Of a stretch of DNA of 64,000 bases, positions 38,201 to 50,800 are shown one piece after another. The stretch spans positions 5,160,001 to 5,224,000 of the forward strand of contig CM063292.1 in the NCBI GenBank assembly GCA_032173965.1, given 5' to 3'. Numbering within the stretch: position 1 is the first letter of the stretch; each line of letters opens with the position of its first letter. The notes below the pieces were generated by a model. It was not told where the DNA came from, ran no database searches, and saw only the letters and a list, made by a program, of their open reading frames with translations. Source of the DNA: Sitta carolinensis (lineage: Eukaryota; Chordata; Aves; Passeriformes; Sittidae). The translations under genes were made by a program, and so were the position numbers.

Positions 38201-40062
38201 ACGCCATTATTCTGGAACAAGATGTCTTTAGCTAGTCAGATATAAAAAGATTTAAAACATCTCTAAATGACATTTCTATAATGCGTTGGTGATTCTGTAA
38301 GACATAATAAAATATTCATTGCTTGAACAGATGGATATAGCCACAATCCTTCTGAAGATGTTATTTTAAGGATGTGGATTATACTGGATTAATAGGCCAG
38401 TAGCTTGGCAGAATGCAGTTTTTTGGTGTTTCAACTTGTAGAGCTAGTTATAATTTCCAATGAATTAGCTGTAAGTTGTACCAGTTAAAAAAGATGAAAA
38501 ATTAACTTTTAAAATATGGTTTTTTTTTTTCCCTTTAATGAAAATTCTATTTCTAGACAATTCTAAGAACCTTAATTCTTTTAACTGCCAAACTCTTTCC
38601 TCTGGGCTAGACTTTGACAGATACTTAGGATTATCAGGTTAACATGCAATGGATAAAAGATGGTGAGAGGCTATGGAAGAGAAAGCTTTTGTTAATGAAC
38701 GTCAGTTTTTAGTAGTGGGCTGGTTTTGCTCTATCAGAAGACTTTAAAATCTTGACACATGTCAAAAAAGTATTACTGGCCATGATAAATTTTACTGTCC
38801 TTAAGTGCAATATTTAGCAATGCTGGGATCCTGCTGAAGTTAACAGTGTCTTGTTCAATGATAAGGAATGAAAGTTAATCTGTGACCTCCAGTAACCCAG
38901 GTCTTAGTAATGGTGTGCATTTCTTTTTAGATTTAGATTTGGAAACTGGCCATGTTGCCATGAGCTCTTCTCCAAAATGAGCCTGACTTTAGCCTTACAA
39001 AATTCATTGAAATGGGCAGGAGTCCTCCTGTCCATCTGAGTTCTCTTTTATACCTAGCAAGGGGATAACTGCAGCCAGTGTAGGATGGTGCCACATTCTA
39101 GAGCACTGTTATAAATCTCCATGTGCTCTTTGAATCCACTGTATCTGAGTTCACCAGCTGTAATGTGCAGCTGTGTTGTTTTTGGTAATCTGGTGAATCA
39201 GATAATAATAACAATAATAATAAATTTATAATAAAAAGATAGTACGTTTTCCTGTCACATGGTTAGGAGAACTTTCCTTAATTCAGATGTAATATTAAAA
39301 TATTTTCAGAGATAACAGTTCTGGAAGAGAGTAGACATGGCTCATTGACATGGTTGTAGATAAAATAAGGTTTTACTGTGTAGTTAATGCTTCTCAAGTT
39401 TAATGTATAATACCTTGGGAAGACCAGTTAGACACTGAGATAAAACCCATAAAAAGACTTAATCTCAGATATTAGTCTCTTGAGATCAGAATATAATACT
39501 GGATAGCCAAAAGATGAAATTATAAAAATATTGATATCATTCAAGGAGAAACCATATTTTATCCTGCCAGTTTGCAAGGAATTTCCTGAATGTCACTTTT
39601 GTACTTAGGACTGAGTAAATAAACATAGGTCTTTTGCTTTTATTTCTTACTTGAAGTGTTTACCAGGACTGAGGTGTTTTACAGTTTGTAATTGTGCCTG
39701 TGCTAAAATAGGTAATTGTGTACCTGCACTTGAGCCAAGCTTTAGTGAAATGTCTGGAAATAAGTTTGTGAAACTCATATATTGCTGTCAGGGTGATGTT
39801 TTATCATTTGTTTTCCACAGTATACTTGGAACTGCACCTATGTTACTCAGTGTCTCAGGTATCTCAACTTCAAGTGCCATGGATTTTTTGAGGTATTTTA
39901 GGAGTACCCCCTGACCTGTCGTTGAGTCAGTCTGGCATTATTCAGTGTACATGTCCTTTACTGCTTAAGTGGTACTTAAACTGGCCATGATAATGAACTA
40001 ATTGAAGGATGTTTCATGTGTTCTCAGCAGAGAATTCATTCTCCAGTCTGCAGGATTGTTCC
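35250..40062. other. AT-rich non-coding DNA
   Basis: No gene is recognised. Minor items are a T run near 38519-38530 and an AAT triplet tract at 39202-39223 (with one CAAT interruption). The text TATAGAATAGAGTTATAGAATGG at 35238-35260 loosely resembles a reversed CR1 3' end but has no CR1 body beside it. Confidence 0.55.
39202..39223. repeat. (AAT)n triplet tract
   Basis: Short ATA/AAT run with one interruption. Simple repeat. Confidence 0.85.
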
Positions 40063-40082
40063 AGACCACCAGCTGGTGGTCT
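40063..40082. repeat. Perfect 20-bp palindrome with central E-box
   Basis: AGACCACCAGCTGGTGGTCT is identical to its own reverse complement over 20 bp with no spacer. Its centre is CAGCTG, an E-box of the type bound by class II/III basic helix-loop-helix dimers. Each half carries an ACCACC/GGTGGT motif. Symmetry stops exactly at the ends. No known element is identified. Confidence 0.9.
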
Positions 40083-42166
40083 TAGCGTGCTTTAAATGTG
40101 TGGGAGAGTGTGGTGTTGTCAAGGGATTACCTGAAGTGAAGAACACGGCAAAACAAAGCATTTGAACTTTTTCCACTATTATTTTTTTTCAAGTCCATGG
40201 GAAATATGATTTTCAATGTCCTTGCATGCTCTGTAGCAATTTTACATGAATTTTTGAGATTTTCTGTCAAATTAATATGCCTTTTATTATCAAATTGAAG
40301 TGTTGTTTTGCCCATAGAGCATGTAAATGTGATGATAATGAGAATCTCTTAGTAAGATAAACATAAAGCATCTGGAGGCATTATAAAAATATACATTTCT
40401 AAAATATATCACCCTCTGTACTGCCCACCTACCCCCTCTTTTTTCCACCTTACTATCAGGATTAAAAAAAAATATAAAAAATTATTGTTTGCACAGCATC
40501 ATGTAGAAGTATTCCTGAGTTGTGACTGGTACTGCAGAGCAGGAATTGCACCAGGGGCTGCCATCCTGTCAGCTCTGTCTGTGCCAAGGAGCCTTCACAG
40601 GAAAAGGCATTAGCACAGGCCAAGTCCATCACATTTTGGCAGCACATCTGCAAAGACAACTACACTTGCTGTCATTGTCTTATTGTTTCTGGTGCTTTCC
40701 ACAAGCACTCCAGTGAGGCTTCTTGGGTTAGAGTGCATTGTCTAGAGTAGTTCTCACTTGATGACTTAGCTTATGTTGTGTTGCGTGAAAACACCACTGC
40801 TGCTGCCCCTGGGCCAGCATCACAAAAATGCAGCTCCAGTGCTGGGGCTGGTAGAATTCCCCTGGGGATCTCTGCCATGGGAAGGGAGTGGTGTCCAGCT
40901 GGCTTCTGTGTCTGATTGACATCAGCTGAGCCCACAGCACCTCATTCTTTGCTGGGATACTTAAACAGGTTGCCTATCATTTTGTTCTAATGACATACCC
41001 CCACTCCACAAAAACACCCCCCAAAGCCAAGTAGCCCAAGCTTGGCTGTCTAATTCTTCTCTCAGAATTTCTGTGCTCATCTCTGCTTTGGTTTCACAGC
41101 ATTCCCTCCTGCTGTGTGCTGGGGTAAACAGGAAGATCAGGCCCTGTGTGTGTTCATTTGCTTTGTGATCTGATTTATGCTGCTTACATCTATTGCTGGC
41201 TTCAGCCTCTCACTGTGAGCCAGCACAGCTTAGGAATTGCTCTCCCTGGCTTCAGCTGGTGGCAAAACAGCAACTGAGAAACAGCTCCCCTACACGAGTC
41301 CAGCACTTGCCTTTCCAGTCTTTATTGGAGACTGAATCCTGCTCATCCTTTTACAAGCTATAGAGGCCAATCTCAGCAAATACTCACCATCATCTTGTCT
41401 AAAAACCCAAGTTATTTTTGTTGCCTGCTGTACTTTTCTTGTTCTGCATATGTTCTCTGTGAATTAAATGGGGATAGAATAATGTGTGTTCTTTTGAAAT
41501 TAGGCTGTACTCACCACTTAATTCCTAAATAACCATAACTGAATTATCCTGCAACTTTCAGTGTCTTTTGTCTTTGCCTTGTTCTTTACCCTGATGGATT
41601 TCTCTGCTGAGGAAACAAATTCCAAATGAGGAATACTGAGCTGATTCTACTGTCAATTTTCCCAACTCCATACTAGTGTAATTTCGGTCTTTTACATTAA
41701 TGATATGTTCAAATATAGTGGTATTTCTGAGCATTTTCTAGAGCAAGAAGCATAAAGAACTATAACCCTGGGACCAATTGCCAAAGGACCCCACAATCTT
41801 CATTATGGAAATAATTTGTAAAAAGGACCATTTTGACATGGAAAGGATTAATTACTTAGTGCTAACAGATATCTGATATTTCAGCTCTTTTATAACCAGC
41901 ATTTCTGTATCACCATGTAACAGAATCATGCTCCTGTTTTTAACAGAAAATGTGGAAGTATCTAGCAGCTAGTAAATGAGTCACACGTTATTTCTATAAG
42001 ATATCTGTCTCAGCTGACACCACCTCACTCAGAATATAGTTCTGATGATGCTTCCTGAAGATGTGCTAAGCTTCTTGAAAGTGCCTGTTCATAGCGTGCC
42101 TTTTGGAGCTCTTTAGAGATATCTTTAGAATTAATTTATGTTCTCATGAATTTTGTCCTTTGGCAG
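40083..42166. other. Non-coding DNA, nothing recognised
   Basis: No exon, RNA gene or repeat copy is recognised. Frames of 60-70 codons on both strands at 40462-40940 overlap one another and lack domains. Confidence 0.55.
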
Positions 42167-42282
42167 TTGCCCTTCCGTCAGAAATCATAGAAATATTTGT
42201 GAAGTTTGTGTCAGCAAAGTTCACACAAATTCACTTAATTGCTGAAGAGGAAGTTCATAGAAGATTTTCAGTGGTTACTACA
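42167..42282 (+). other. Exon-shaped open segment, unrecognised
   Basis: A T-rich stretch ending in CCTTTGGCAG at 42166 makes a fair splice acceptor, and ACA|GTGAGA at 42282/42283 makes a fair donor. The 116 bp between them are open in one plus frame and read ALPSEIIEIFVKFVSAKFTQ, then IHLIAEEEVHRRFSVVTT. The peptide has a balanced, protein-like composition, but I do not recognise it. An upstream in-frame ATG at 42103 gives a 72-codon frame. Exon-shaped segments this short arise by chance in 64 kb of DNA. Confidence 0.2.
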
Positions 42283-43123
42283 GTGAGAAGATGCCTGTTT
42301 TTTGTATTTCAGTTCTGTTAAGGTCAGTGTGTTGGACACTGAAGATACATAATCAAGGAAAGCCAAAGAGCTTAAAATCTGAGTTACCCTTATTGATGGT
42401 TTTCTTTCTTTGATCTTTCTCTTGTCTTTGCTAATGGGATCCACTAAAGATCTGTTACATCCTTAAGGGTGTGAATTAGGATTAGAAAACTTTTCCTTAG
42501 TGACCAAAATAATGTTTATCCTTGTATTTATTCTGCTTAAAATCTTTCATTTTTCCAGAAATTGCAACCCATCTGCTTTGACAGAGCAGTCCTGAGCTCT
42601 GAGTAATCTTGTCCTCTTAATAACCACTCTGGGTTATTAGTTTTTGCTCATTCTTTCTCTCAAATGTACTTTTCAAGAGTCGTTATCATCAAAGAGTTGC
42701 TGTTTATCAGCTGATTGCATTTTCCTGGATGTTTTGTGCAAAAAGACAAATCTCAGCCCTTTCTTCAGAGGGACTGAAGAAGCTGAGTGCATTGTCAAGG
42801 TAACTCTCACTGCATATGTGAGCTCATGGCAGTTAGGAAAAATACTGCTTAGTGTCAGTCACAAGAAAGATCCTTCATTTTCCCACCTCTCAGCCTCTCA
42901 GGAAACATTCTGACCTTCTCAGACTGAAAAAAAATGTTCCCTGGGATACTGGAAAACTCTGACATGTTTAAAATTAAGTCCCACTGGAGAAGAATCTACC
43001 AAACACAGAGACATTGTTGAGGTTCATATTTCTTTAACGAAGGTATTTTGTCATGCGTGGCTTCTCAGGAGAGTAAAACTGCACTTGCTGATTTTTCAGT
43101 GGAATTTCCTGTTCTCTTCCTAC

Positions 43124-43139
43124 TTTTTTTTTTTTTTTT
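43124..43139. repeat. Poly-T run (16 T)
   Basis: Homopolymer of 16 T. No associated element is seen on either side. Confidence 0.9.
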
Positions 43140-43364
43140 GAATTCACTCTATATTTGGAGAAAAAGGTACAGTCCAAAAAAGATCGAGCTGAGCCCAAAT
43201 CCTGTGCTTTAGAGTGTGATTAAAGACTTGCATTTCCCCAAACAGCCATGTCACAAGATGCCAAGTGCAGAAGGCATTAATCATCTGCACCTTATCTCTA
43301 TGAAAAGCCATCTTCAAAGCAGAAAGGAGGAGAGTTCTACCCTCTAGAGATAAATGGCATATCG

Positions 43365-43480
43365 TAAATAGTGAGAGGCACTCAGATACTGTGATTATGA
43401 GCTCTATAGAAATGCCTATAAATAATACTAGGAGGTGCCCAGATACTACAGCTTACTTATGAAAATAAATAAAGCACATA
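43365..43480 (+). repeat. Tail of an ancient sauropsid SINE-like repeat, partly duplicated
   Basis: At 43373-43426 the text GAGGCACTCAGATACTGTGA, then TTATGAGCTCTATAGAAATG and CCTATAAATAAT parallels a SINE/LINE tail common in birds, crocodilians and turtles (GGTGCTCAGATACTACGGTG, then GGTGCTATA-AA-GCCTA). A second partial copy, GGAGGTGCCCAGATACTACA at about 43431-43450, follows directly. Either a short tandem duplication or two overlapping old tails would explain this. The body of the SINE is not recognisable upstream. Confidence 0.45.
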
Positions 43481-44033
43481 AAAATCTGACAAGATGCAAG
43501 CTTCTCTCCCATATGAGGACACTTCACTTTCCTTTTCCACGTTCTATTCTGAGAGCAGGATCTGTCACGCAGGGACTAGTTCCTCATCCTTAACTTGCAG
43601 TCTCTTGAGAAATAATAAAGAAAATCACTATGTAAAATAGCATGAAAGCATTGAGGTCAGAACTTTTAAAGGCATACTTAGCTGTGCATCCTTTCCAAAG
43701 TTTACAATAAGAAAAGCATAGCTGGGCATAAACTTTTAGGATCTGAAATTTGAGAATATTTGAATGTGAGAGTGGATTCTGGTACGATAGGGTCAGATTT
43801 GGTGCTCACTTCAGTGGGAGAGAGACAAAGATTTCACAAAGGTGCTCATGGCAATAATGGATTTGCTGCTGGTGAACACTTAGTTGCTGGAGAGCTGCAT
43901 CAGTCATTCAGCAAGATCAATATCTAAAGAAAAAAATTGCATTGATTGAAATTGCTTATTTTCATATGTATTTTGTTTTCCTGGGCAGTTTTGAGCTGTT
44001 CTGGTTAGTTTTGCTTTCTCATCAAACTTTTTG

Positions 44034-44051
44034 TTTTTTTTTTTTTTTTTT
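44034..44051. repeat. Poly-T run (18 T)
   Basis: Homopolymer of 18 T with no recognised neighbouring element. Confidence 0.9.
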
Positions 44052-47000
44052 AATACTGTTCTCTGATAAGCTACAGGTAATTCTTGATATTGTGTATATG
44101 ATTAGCAGTTCAGAAACTCTGAAGTTTGTGTTGGTAAGGTTTCTGAGTTACCCTGCTCTGGGATCAGCAATGTTAGTGAGTGCTGCCAGTGGAGAAATTT
44201 GGTTGTAATGTGGATATTTGAGACCAAAAAAAGTACTGCAGTGAACTGAATAATTTTAAAATCTGAAATATTATTCAAACAGACATTACTGTATTGGCCT
44301 CACTCTGGCATGTTTCTAGAGGAGCCTATACAAATCACAAGTGTTTCTTTTGTGCAAAGACAAATGCTTTACAGTAAGTTGCCATGGATTTTTCAGGTCT
44401 TAGTAAATCCTTTCATATCTCTCTTCTGATAATCCATTGTTTAATTTTAAAAAATATTAATGGGGAACCATCATATAGTATAGGGGATGAAAACTTGCTT
44501 TTATATCCTCATTTTTTTTCATCTGGTTGCTCGTAAATGAAGAACTAAGGAAATGGCCAGTGCACAAATCCAGTTTTCCTGGTGTTCTTGATTATACAGT
44601 GATCTTACTGTGTGGAATTCCTCTTGGATAATGCTCTGGAGCATACTGAGAACATGTGTCTTCCATATAGGTAAAAGAATTTTATTTTAAACTCACTGAG
44701 TTTTGGTTTTACACTTCCAGCTTCAAAGGCAGCAAGTCCCTCAGTCAGGTTTTGAGAAAGACAGTGCTGAGAAAATGAAATTTTTCTGTCTGTTGGAAAT
44801 GATCTAGGCACAAGTTTAAAGTCTGTATGAGGTGTTGTTTCTCTGTGGCAACATTCCTGCAGGTTTCCTCTTTAGGATGCAGTGCTGAGCCCTGGCCATG
44901 TTCTGCACAAAGGAATGGCACACACCAGGCAGTGAAAGGAATTGGGTGCCTGAACTGCTTGATTCCCTGGTGTAGTCATGGCATCTCCTTCCCTTGGGTG
45001 AAAATTGAACTGAGGTGGAAAAATTTGAGCTTGTCAAATAGTTAGAAAAGGTTTATTTGTACCGTTTTTTTTTCCCAAGAGAGATAAAATGAAAGACTTT
45101 GGAAAGGTGTTCAATTAAATGCTCTTGAGATTTGTGTAAACTGTAGCTGTGAGAATTGAAGAAATGTGTGACTACCCATGCTGCTTTTGCTGGCTTTTTT
45201 ATAAAGAGATGCTCTCAAAACATGTTTTAGTTCAAGTATCTGCATGGCAGTGAAGTGCAAAGTTCACTGAATTCCTGCTGAAGATGATGTGAGTTGATGG
45301 GCATGGAAACGTGTCCAAGAGCAGTAGATCAAAGCTGAGATTTGGACCATGACCATCCTCAGTTTTGGAATTCCATTTAGTCCTATCCCACTGATGATAT
45401 TAAACTGTGCTTTCAATCTGGGAAAGTTTAGGTGCAAAGCAGCAGTTCATAGCTTTTGCAGGAAGGCATTTTCTCTGGCAATGATTCTGAAAAATTGAAG
45501 GCAGGTACACTTCCATAATTCTACAACTGTGAGGAAAAAAAAAAAAAACAAAACACCTCTACTTTAGAAACATCTATTGAGTAGTATTAACAGGAATTGG
45601 CAATTCTAGTGTGAGCAGCACACCAGAAACATCCCTGTGCATGGCACTCTGAATACCTGGAGCAGTGTGAGGTTGCTGATAAACAGAAAACCTTGCAGAA
45701 AATGAAACTCTCTGAGAGTATTTGGGCTTGGGGCTTGTGTAAGCTCTTTGGTTCCACTGCTGCAAATGGTTTGTAGCACATAGTCAGGCCAAATTCTCCA
45801 CTCACTAATAGTGATCTCACCCAGTAAATTGCTGTATCTGGGTAATCCAGCACCTGTGGGCCAAGTACTTAAAAAAAACCAAACTTCACTGTCTTGATCT
45901 TGCAACCTGGATGTTTAGGTAGGGCACAGTAAACTTCCAGTCCTGCAGAGCTTGTCCACCTCACTGAGATATTAAATGTTCTATTCTTATGAATTATGTC
46001 ATAAATCAAGGAGACTTTCAAACCTTGTTGCTTGTTTGTATACAGATGGATTGAGTAATCGATTATATTTGTTTTAATTATATGTAGAAATGTCAGGCAG
46101 CTTTAGTAGATAGTAGCCTGGTTTACATTTACTGTGACCAAGTACCAGAAATGGCCTCAAAGCACTTGTGTGTCTGATGGGGTCAGTGTCAGAGTGCCAG
46201 AAACCCTTCCTATCTGTGCTGCAGTGCCAGCTGAGCCTGAGGTTTCTGCAGCTGTAACTGCTGCTGGGGGACAAGGTCTGCCCTTGGGCCACCTCTCTAG
46301 CACCATGTGTTTGCAGCTGTGTGTAAACCTGAATAATCACAAACACAGTGTGTGCACCAGGGAGGACAGATTTGTCAGGTTGTGTTTCCTAGGAATTTCT
46401 GTGCTTCCTAGGAGCTTGAAAATGAAGTTGTTTCTACATTAGATTTTCCTCTTCTGTGGATGTTTCTGCTCCTTGATTTGTGCTATTTTGAAATTAACCA
46501 AGTTCATGAGTTTGTTTAATGACACAGAAGGAAATGCTAGACATGCTTTTTTTGGGTGAATTTTAATTATGTTTATATCTAAACATTGATGCTTTCCTCC
46601 TGTAGTCCTCAGATAAGAAAAACTTTTAAGTGAGGTTATTGCTGCTATCTTTTTTGAAGACCTGAAAACCCTTATTCTTAGGAACTGTTCCCATTGTCAT
46701 TATGTAAGAGTAAGTAAAATTGGAAGAAAAAGAAACATGGAAGTTCCCAGTCTTTGATTTAAGTTATTTCACTCTGGATCAGACTGTCAAATTGCCTGAT
46801 GGATCCAAAACAAAGAGCCATGCTGTGAAAACATGTGAAAGACAAAAAGAGGCTAAAAGATTTTCTGGGATCTCTGCACATTGAATAGTCATCAATTCTG
46901 TTACCAGAATGGCTTCTGGAGTATGTTTGATGTTGCTGGTGAGAACATGCTCTGCCCTATGATTAAATTCTCATCTTTGCCCAAATGTTTGAAAGGGCAA

Positions 47001-47820
47001 CTGTCTTAAACCTTTGAACTTTATTTGTAATACAAAACTTCAATTAGATAAAAGACAATAATTAGCAAATCTTTTATCTTAGGGCATAATTAAATCTTTA
47101 AGGCAGGACATCTTAATCAATGACTTGTAATGACAAGTTCATAAATAAATTAATTCTTCCAATGAGTGTCTGACAGAAATCAATGAATGTTAAAAGAGAT
47201 TCAGGATGAGGGGACACCACTATAGAAACACTGTAGCTCAATTACACTTGGTTTAAAGATTCTCATCTATAAAGTATTAGCTTGTTCAAAAGATGATGTA
47301 TTATTTAAAGACAGATCATTAAAATATCAGCATCTAATTTTGTAGAGTCTTTTTTGGAACTTCCCTCATAACATATATCAGTATTTCACCACGGTTTACG
47401 ATTAGCTTTTTGTATAGGCTCTACAAAAATAAATACTCAGTTTGACTGATTTGCTGTCCTTGTTGAGTCCCGGTGATAAGTCTTGTTATTGAAAGTAAAA
47501 CTTGTCAGAGCAGATGTTGTGTAACCTCCATGTCAGTGGTAGGATCTCCCATCCAGATGAAAACTTGTATAAAAGTGCCTCAAGACCTTAAATGCTCTTA
47601 CTCAAGAGATTAGTACATTTGTGTTCACTTAACACTTTATACCACAGCACAGTACACGACCTTTAACTCAAGGCTTGTCTATTGGTATAGGAATGATAAA
47701 ATGAGGACACAATAGAAAACCACAGGGATTCTTGTTCTGTTTGAGCTCTTGTGACCATTGCTACCTGTGAGGTGTTAAGCCCTGGGTGCTGCCTCTTGCT
47801 GAAGCCGATGCAGCAATGGC

Positions 47821-47844
47821 TAATAATTTCTACAGAAATTATTA
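47821..47844. repeat. Perfect 11-bp inverted repeat with 2-nt spacer
   Basis: TAATAATTTCT and AGAAATTATTA are exact inverted copies separated by AC. A loop of two bases is too tight to be an RNA hairpin without opening a pair or more, so it is better viewed as a near-perfect palindrome in AT-rich DNA. Confidence 0.8.
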
Positions 47845-50800
47845 AAAAGGAAATTCCACTTTCCTAATGTTGCATACAATGTTGCTTCTAGTTGGCACTG
47901 CTAAAAACGCTGCTCTGCCTCCTGTGTCCCACTTGTTCTGACCTCCTGGTTTTAGTTGACCAAAAATAGCAGCAGCTTCATGCTACTTGTGTGAAGCTCT
48001 TAATCATGATTCTTTACTTACGCATTTAAGTATCACATCAAGTGTTAAAAAAAAAAATGTAGTAGGAAATATTTTCAGTTGAACTCACTTTTATGAAGTT
48101 CCTCCTGTGGTTTGTGACATTTAGAGTATCTCTGACAATGAACACTCAGATTTTAAATGTTTGGTCCATGTACATGGAGAATCAGTGCTGTAATTCTTGA
48201 TGAAACTATCATCATCAGACTGTCAGAATAGGTGCTAAATCACTTTTGCTGAATTTATGTTGGTTTCTTAAGGTGGCATGGATTACAGTGAGCATTCCTA
48301 TGGATTTCTCTTTCTGTATATCAACGGGGCTCCCTGATTAAAAAGTGCAACTGGTCTTGAGCATGCTGAGTTGTTCCATCAAGCCTGGGCTGCTGCTGCC
48401 AGCAGGTTGGGAGCTGGAGTCCCCCTGATGCATCTGGCAGAGCTGCAGTAGCTGAAAGCTGCTCTCGTGTTTGGGTTGCCTGGCAGCCAAGAGGAAGGGC
48501 TGTTAGGCCAGTCTGCACAAATCGGTCTGGTCTAGTCACAGCCAGTTCCACTCCATCTGGAAGATCCACCAAAACTAGACTAAACATGTGGAGGAGATAT
48601 TGTGGTGGAGACAAGCTGGGAAAGAAAAGGGAGCTCAGGGTGTTGCAGTGGAGAAAGATCCAGGACATGCTGGAGCTTGAGGGTGCTGGGGTGTAGGGGA
48701 GGAAGGCAGTGTGAGCAGAGCAGAGGAGGCTGTATTCAACCCAGAGGAGACAAAAGCATGGAGAACTGGGCTATGTTAGACTGCTTTGATCTCTTTTCTA
48801 ACTTAGAGGATAAAAAACCTCATTAGTTTTATAGTGCCCCAACAGTATTAATAAAACAATTACGCTTTCTCCTAGTGTATTAGTGAGATGCAATTCAAAT
48901 TTATTTTGGTTTTGAGTGGAGAAAATCTGCAGCTTCTAGAACAATCAATTCTTTCTGTTGTTGTGTGGGGCACTGAATATCAGATCAAGTTAAAATGTTA
49001 GTGATTTCCTATTTGAAACCTGTTAAACAGCACAACAGATGGAAAGTTCTGTTCAGGTTATGAGTGTCCAGATCTGTCGCTGATTAAAAGAGAGGTAGCA
49101 TGTGCTGGTGGCTGGTGTTGATAGATATCTCTGCAGAATAGTATAAGGCAGGTCTCACATCTCGTAGTCCAGTAGCTCTGCCCCTGACAGAGAGTATCTG
49201 CTGGCCCTCACACCTTATAGAGATCAATTGCTATTCATGTGAAACTGGGTTATAGCTCAGAGCATCCTTGGACAGATTTGTTCACAACCTGGCTGCTTGC
49301 TGCTCTTTAGAAGGGTGATAGGAATCTAAACCTCTTGCCTCTTTGGATATTCTCTCACTTCAGAGCTGTCATCCAGGTTGTCAAATTTATCCTTAGCGGT
49401 CTTCAGCTTTAAATGTCCTTTTACCCACCGTGTACATTCCTGTCCATCCCATTATGCCCTGTCAATGAGGGTGCTTGTGTATTTCGTTTGAAGCAGTTTA
49501 AGAGTATTTTGCTAAATTCCTTCAAGGGAATCTAAATAGCCCTAACTATATTACCTTACAGGCTTTTAAATGTTTCCCCAGCTGCTTGATTCAATGCAGT
49601 ATAAATTGTGAGCCTTTCCACAGTAATCTCGGCATTTGTTTAGGAGTTAAATATTAACAGATTTTTTGTCTTTCTCTCAGACAGTAGACTCTGCACCTGC
49701 TTAATCTGCTGTAGGGTTTCTTAGAAGCAAATGTGGCTTTCTTTTCAAGTGCTCTCGTTTTTGTTCTCTGTATGTGCTTTACATGAGGTCAGTTTGAAGA
49801 AGCCTTGGACTGAAACACTTCTGTTTTCTTGCAAGCATTATTTTGTCCCAGTAAAAATCTGGGCTTGGGAAGAGCTTCTGACTACACTGATAAACTCAAG
49901 TGGTGGATTTGTTTCAAACAGATTAATTCAATGTGTTGCTGGGTACAAGGCTTCAAAATTACTTTCAGCATGTTTTTCAGCATGCCAGTACTTTAGATCA
50001 TCAAGAAGAGGGAAAAAAACCCAAGGAAAAAATAGAAATTAAAGAAGCAATTGGAAGCAATGTGGGTGGCTAAGCCACTACAACAGACATATCTTAGGTA
50101 TTTTTCTTCTAAAGACAAAGCATCTGCCTCCCACACATTTCAAAATGAATCTCAAATGTATTTTTATAATTTACAATTATTTCCGTCAGAGAATAATAGA
50201 GATTTAATGCCTGGGGTAATTAATGTTCTGTGATGTCTATTATAATAGCTATTTTAAGTGTAGGAAATACCCTAATAAGAAACAGTTTACTAGTGTGCTG
50301 ATCTAGTTGATTTTTATCATGGCTTTCTCTGTAAAATAACAATTGGAAGATATGACAATAGATATTTTGATTAAACACTTAAGCATCTGATAAAATTTGG
50401 GCAAAGATAGCTCACTTCAAAAAGAACATTTTAAAAAATCAACCCCTCTCAATTTCTGACATTTATTCTTATGCTACCCTGTGTTTTAAGATATTTTGTG
50501 ACATTTATTAAATATGGTAAATGGTGAATTGCAATGCTTTGAATCCAAGTTAAACCCCAGAACATGTTAAATGTCTTTTAATGAAAGAAGTACATGGTGA
50601 ATGAAGACTGTATTTTATAAAGAACATTTAACTGGTTGTAGAGCCACATCTTCCAAAGTTATGTATTGAAGTCATTACAAAACAGTAAACTTTTAATTTC
50701 TTTTTCATACTCCTCCTGGTTTCCCCCCTGTAAGATCTTCCCTCTCTCTCCCCCAAGCTGAAAAACTGTTTTGTGTTGCTGTTTCCTCCCCAGTTTCTGG

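Noticed and set aside
47821..47844. AT-rich inverted repeat as a transcription terminator or microRNA
   Set aside because: The spacer is only 2 nt and the stem is AT-only at most positions; short AT palindromes are expected by chance.
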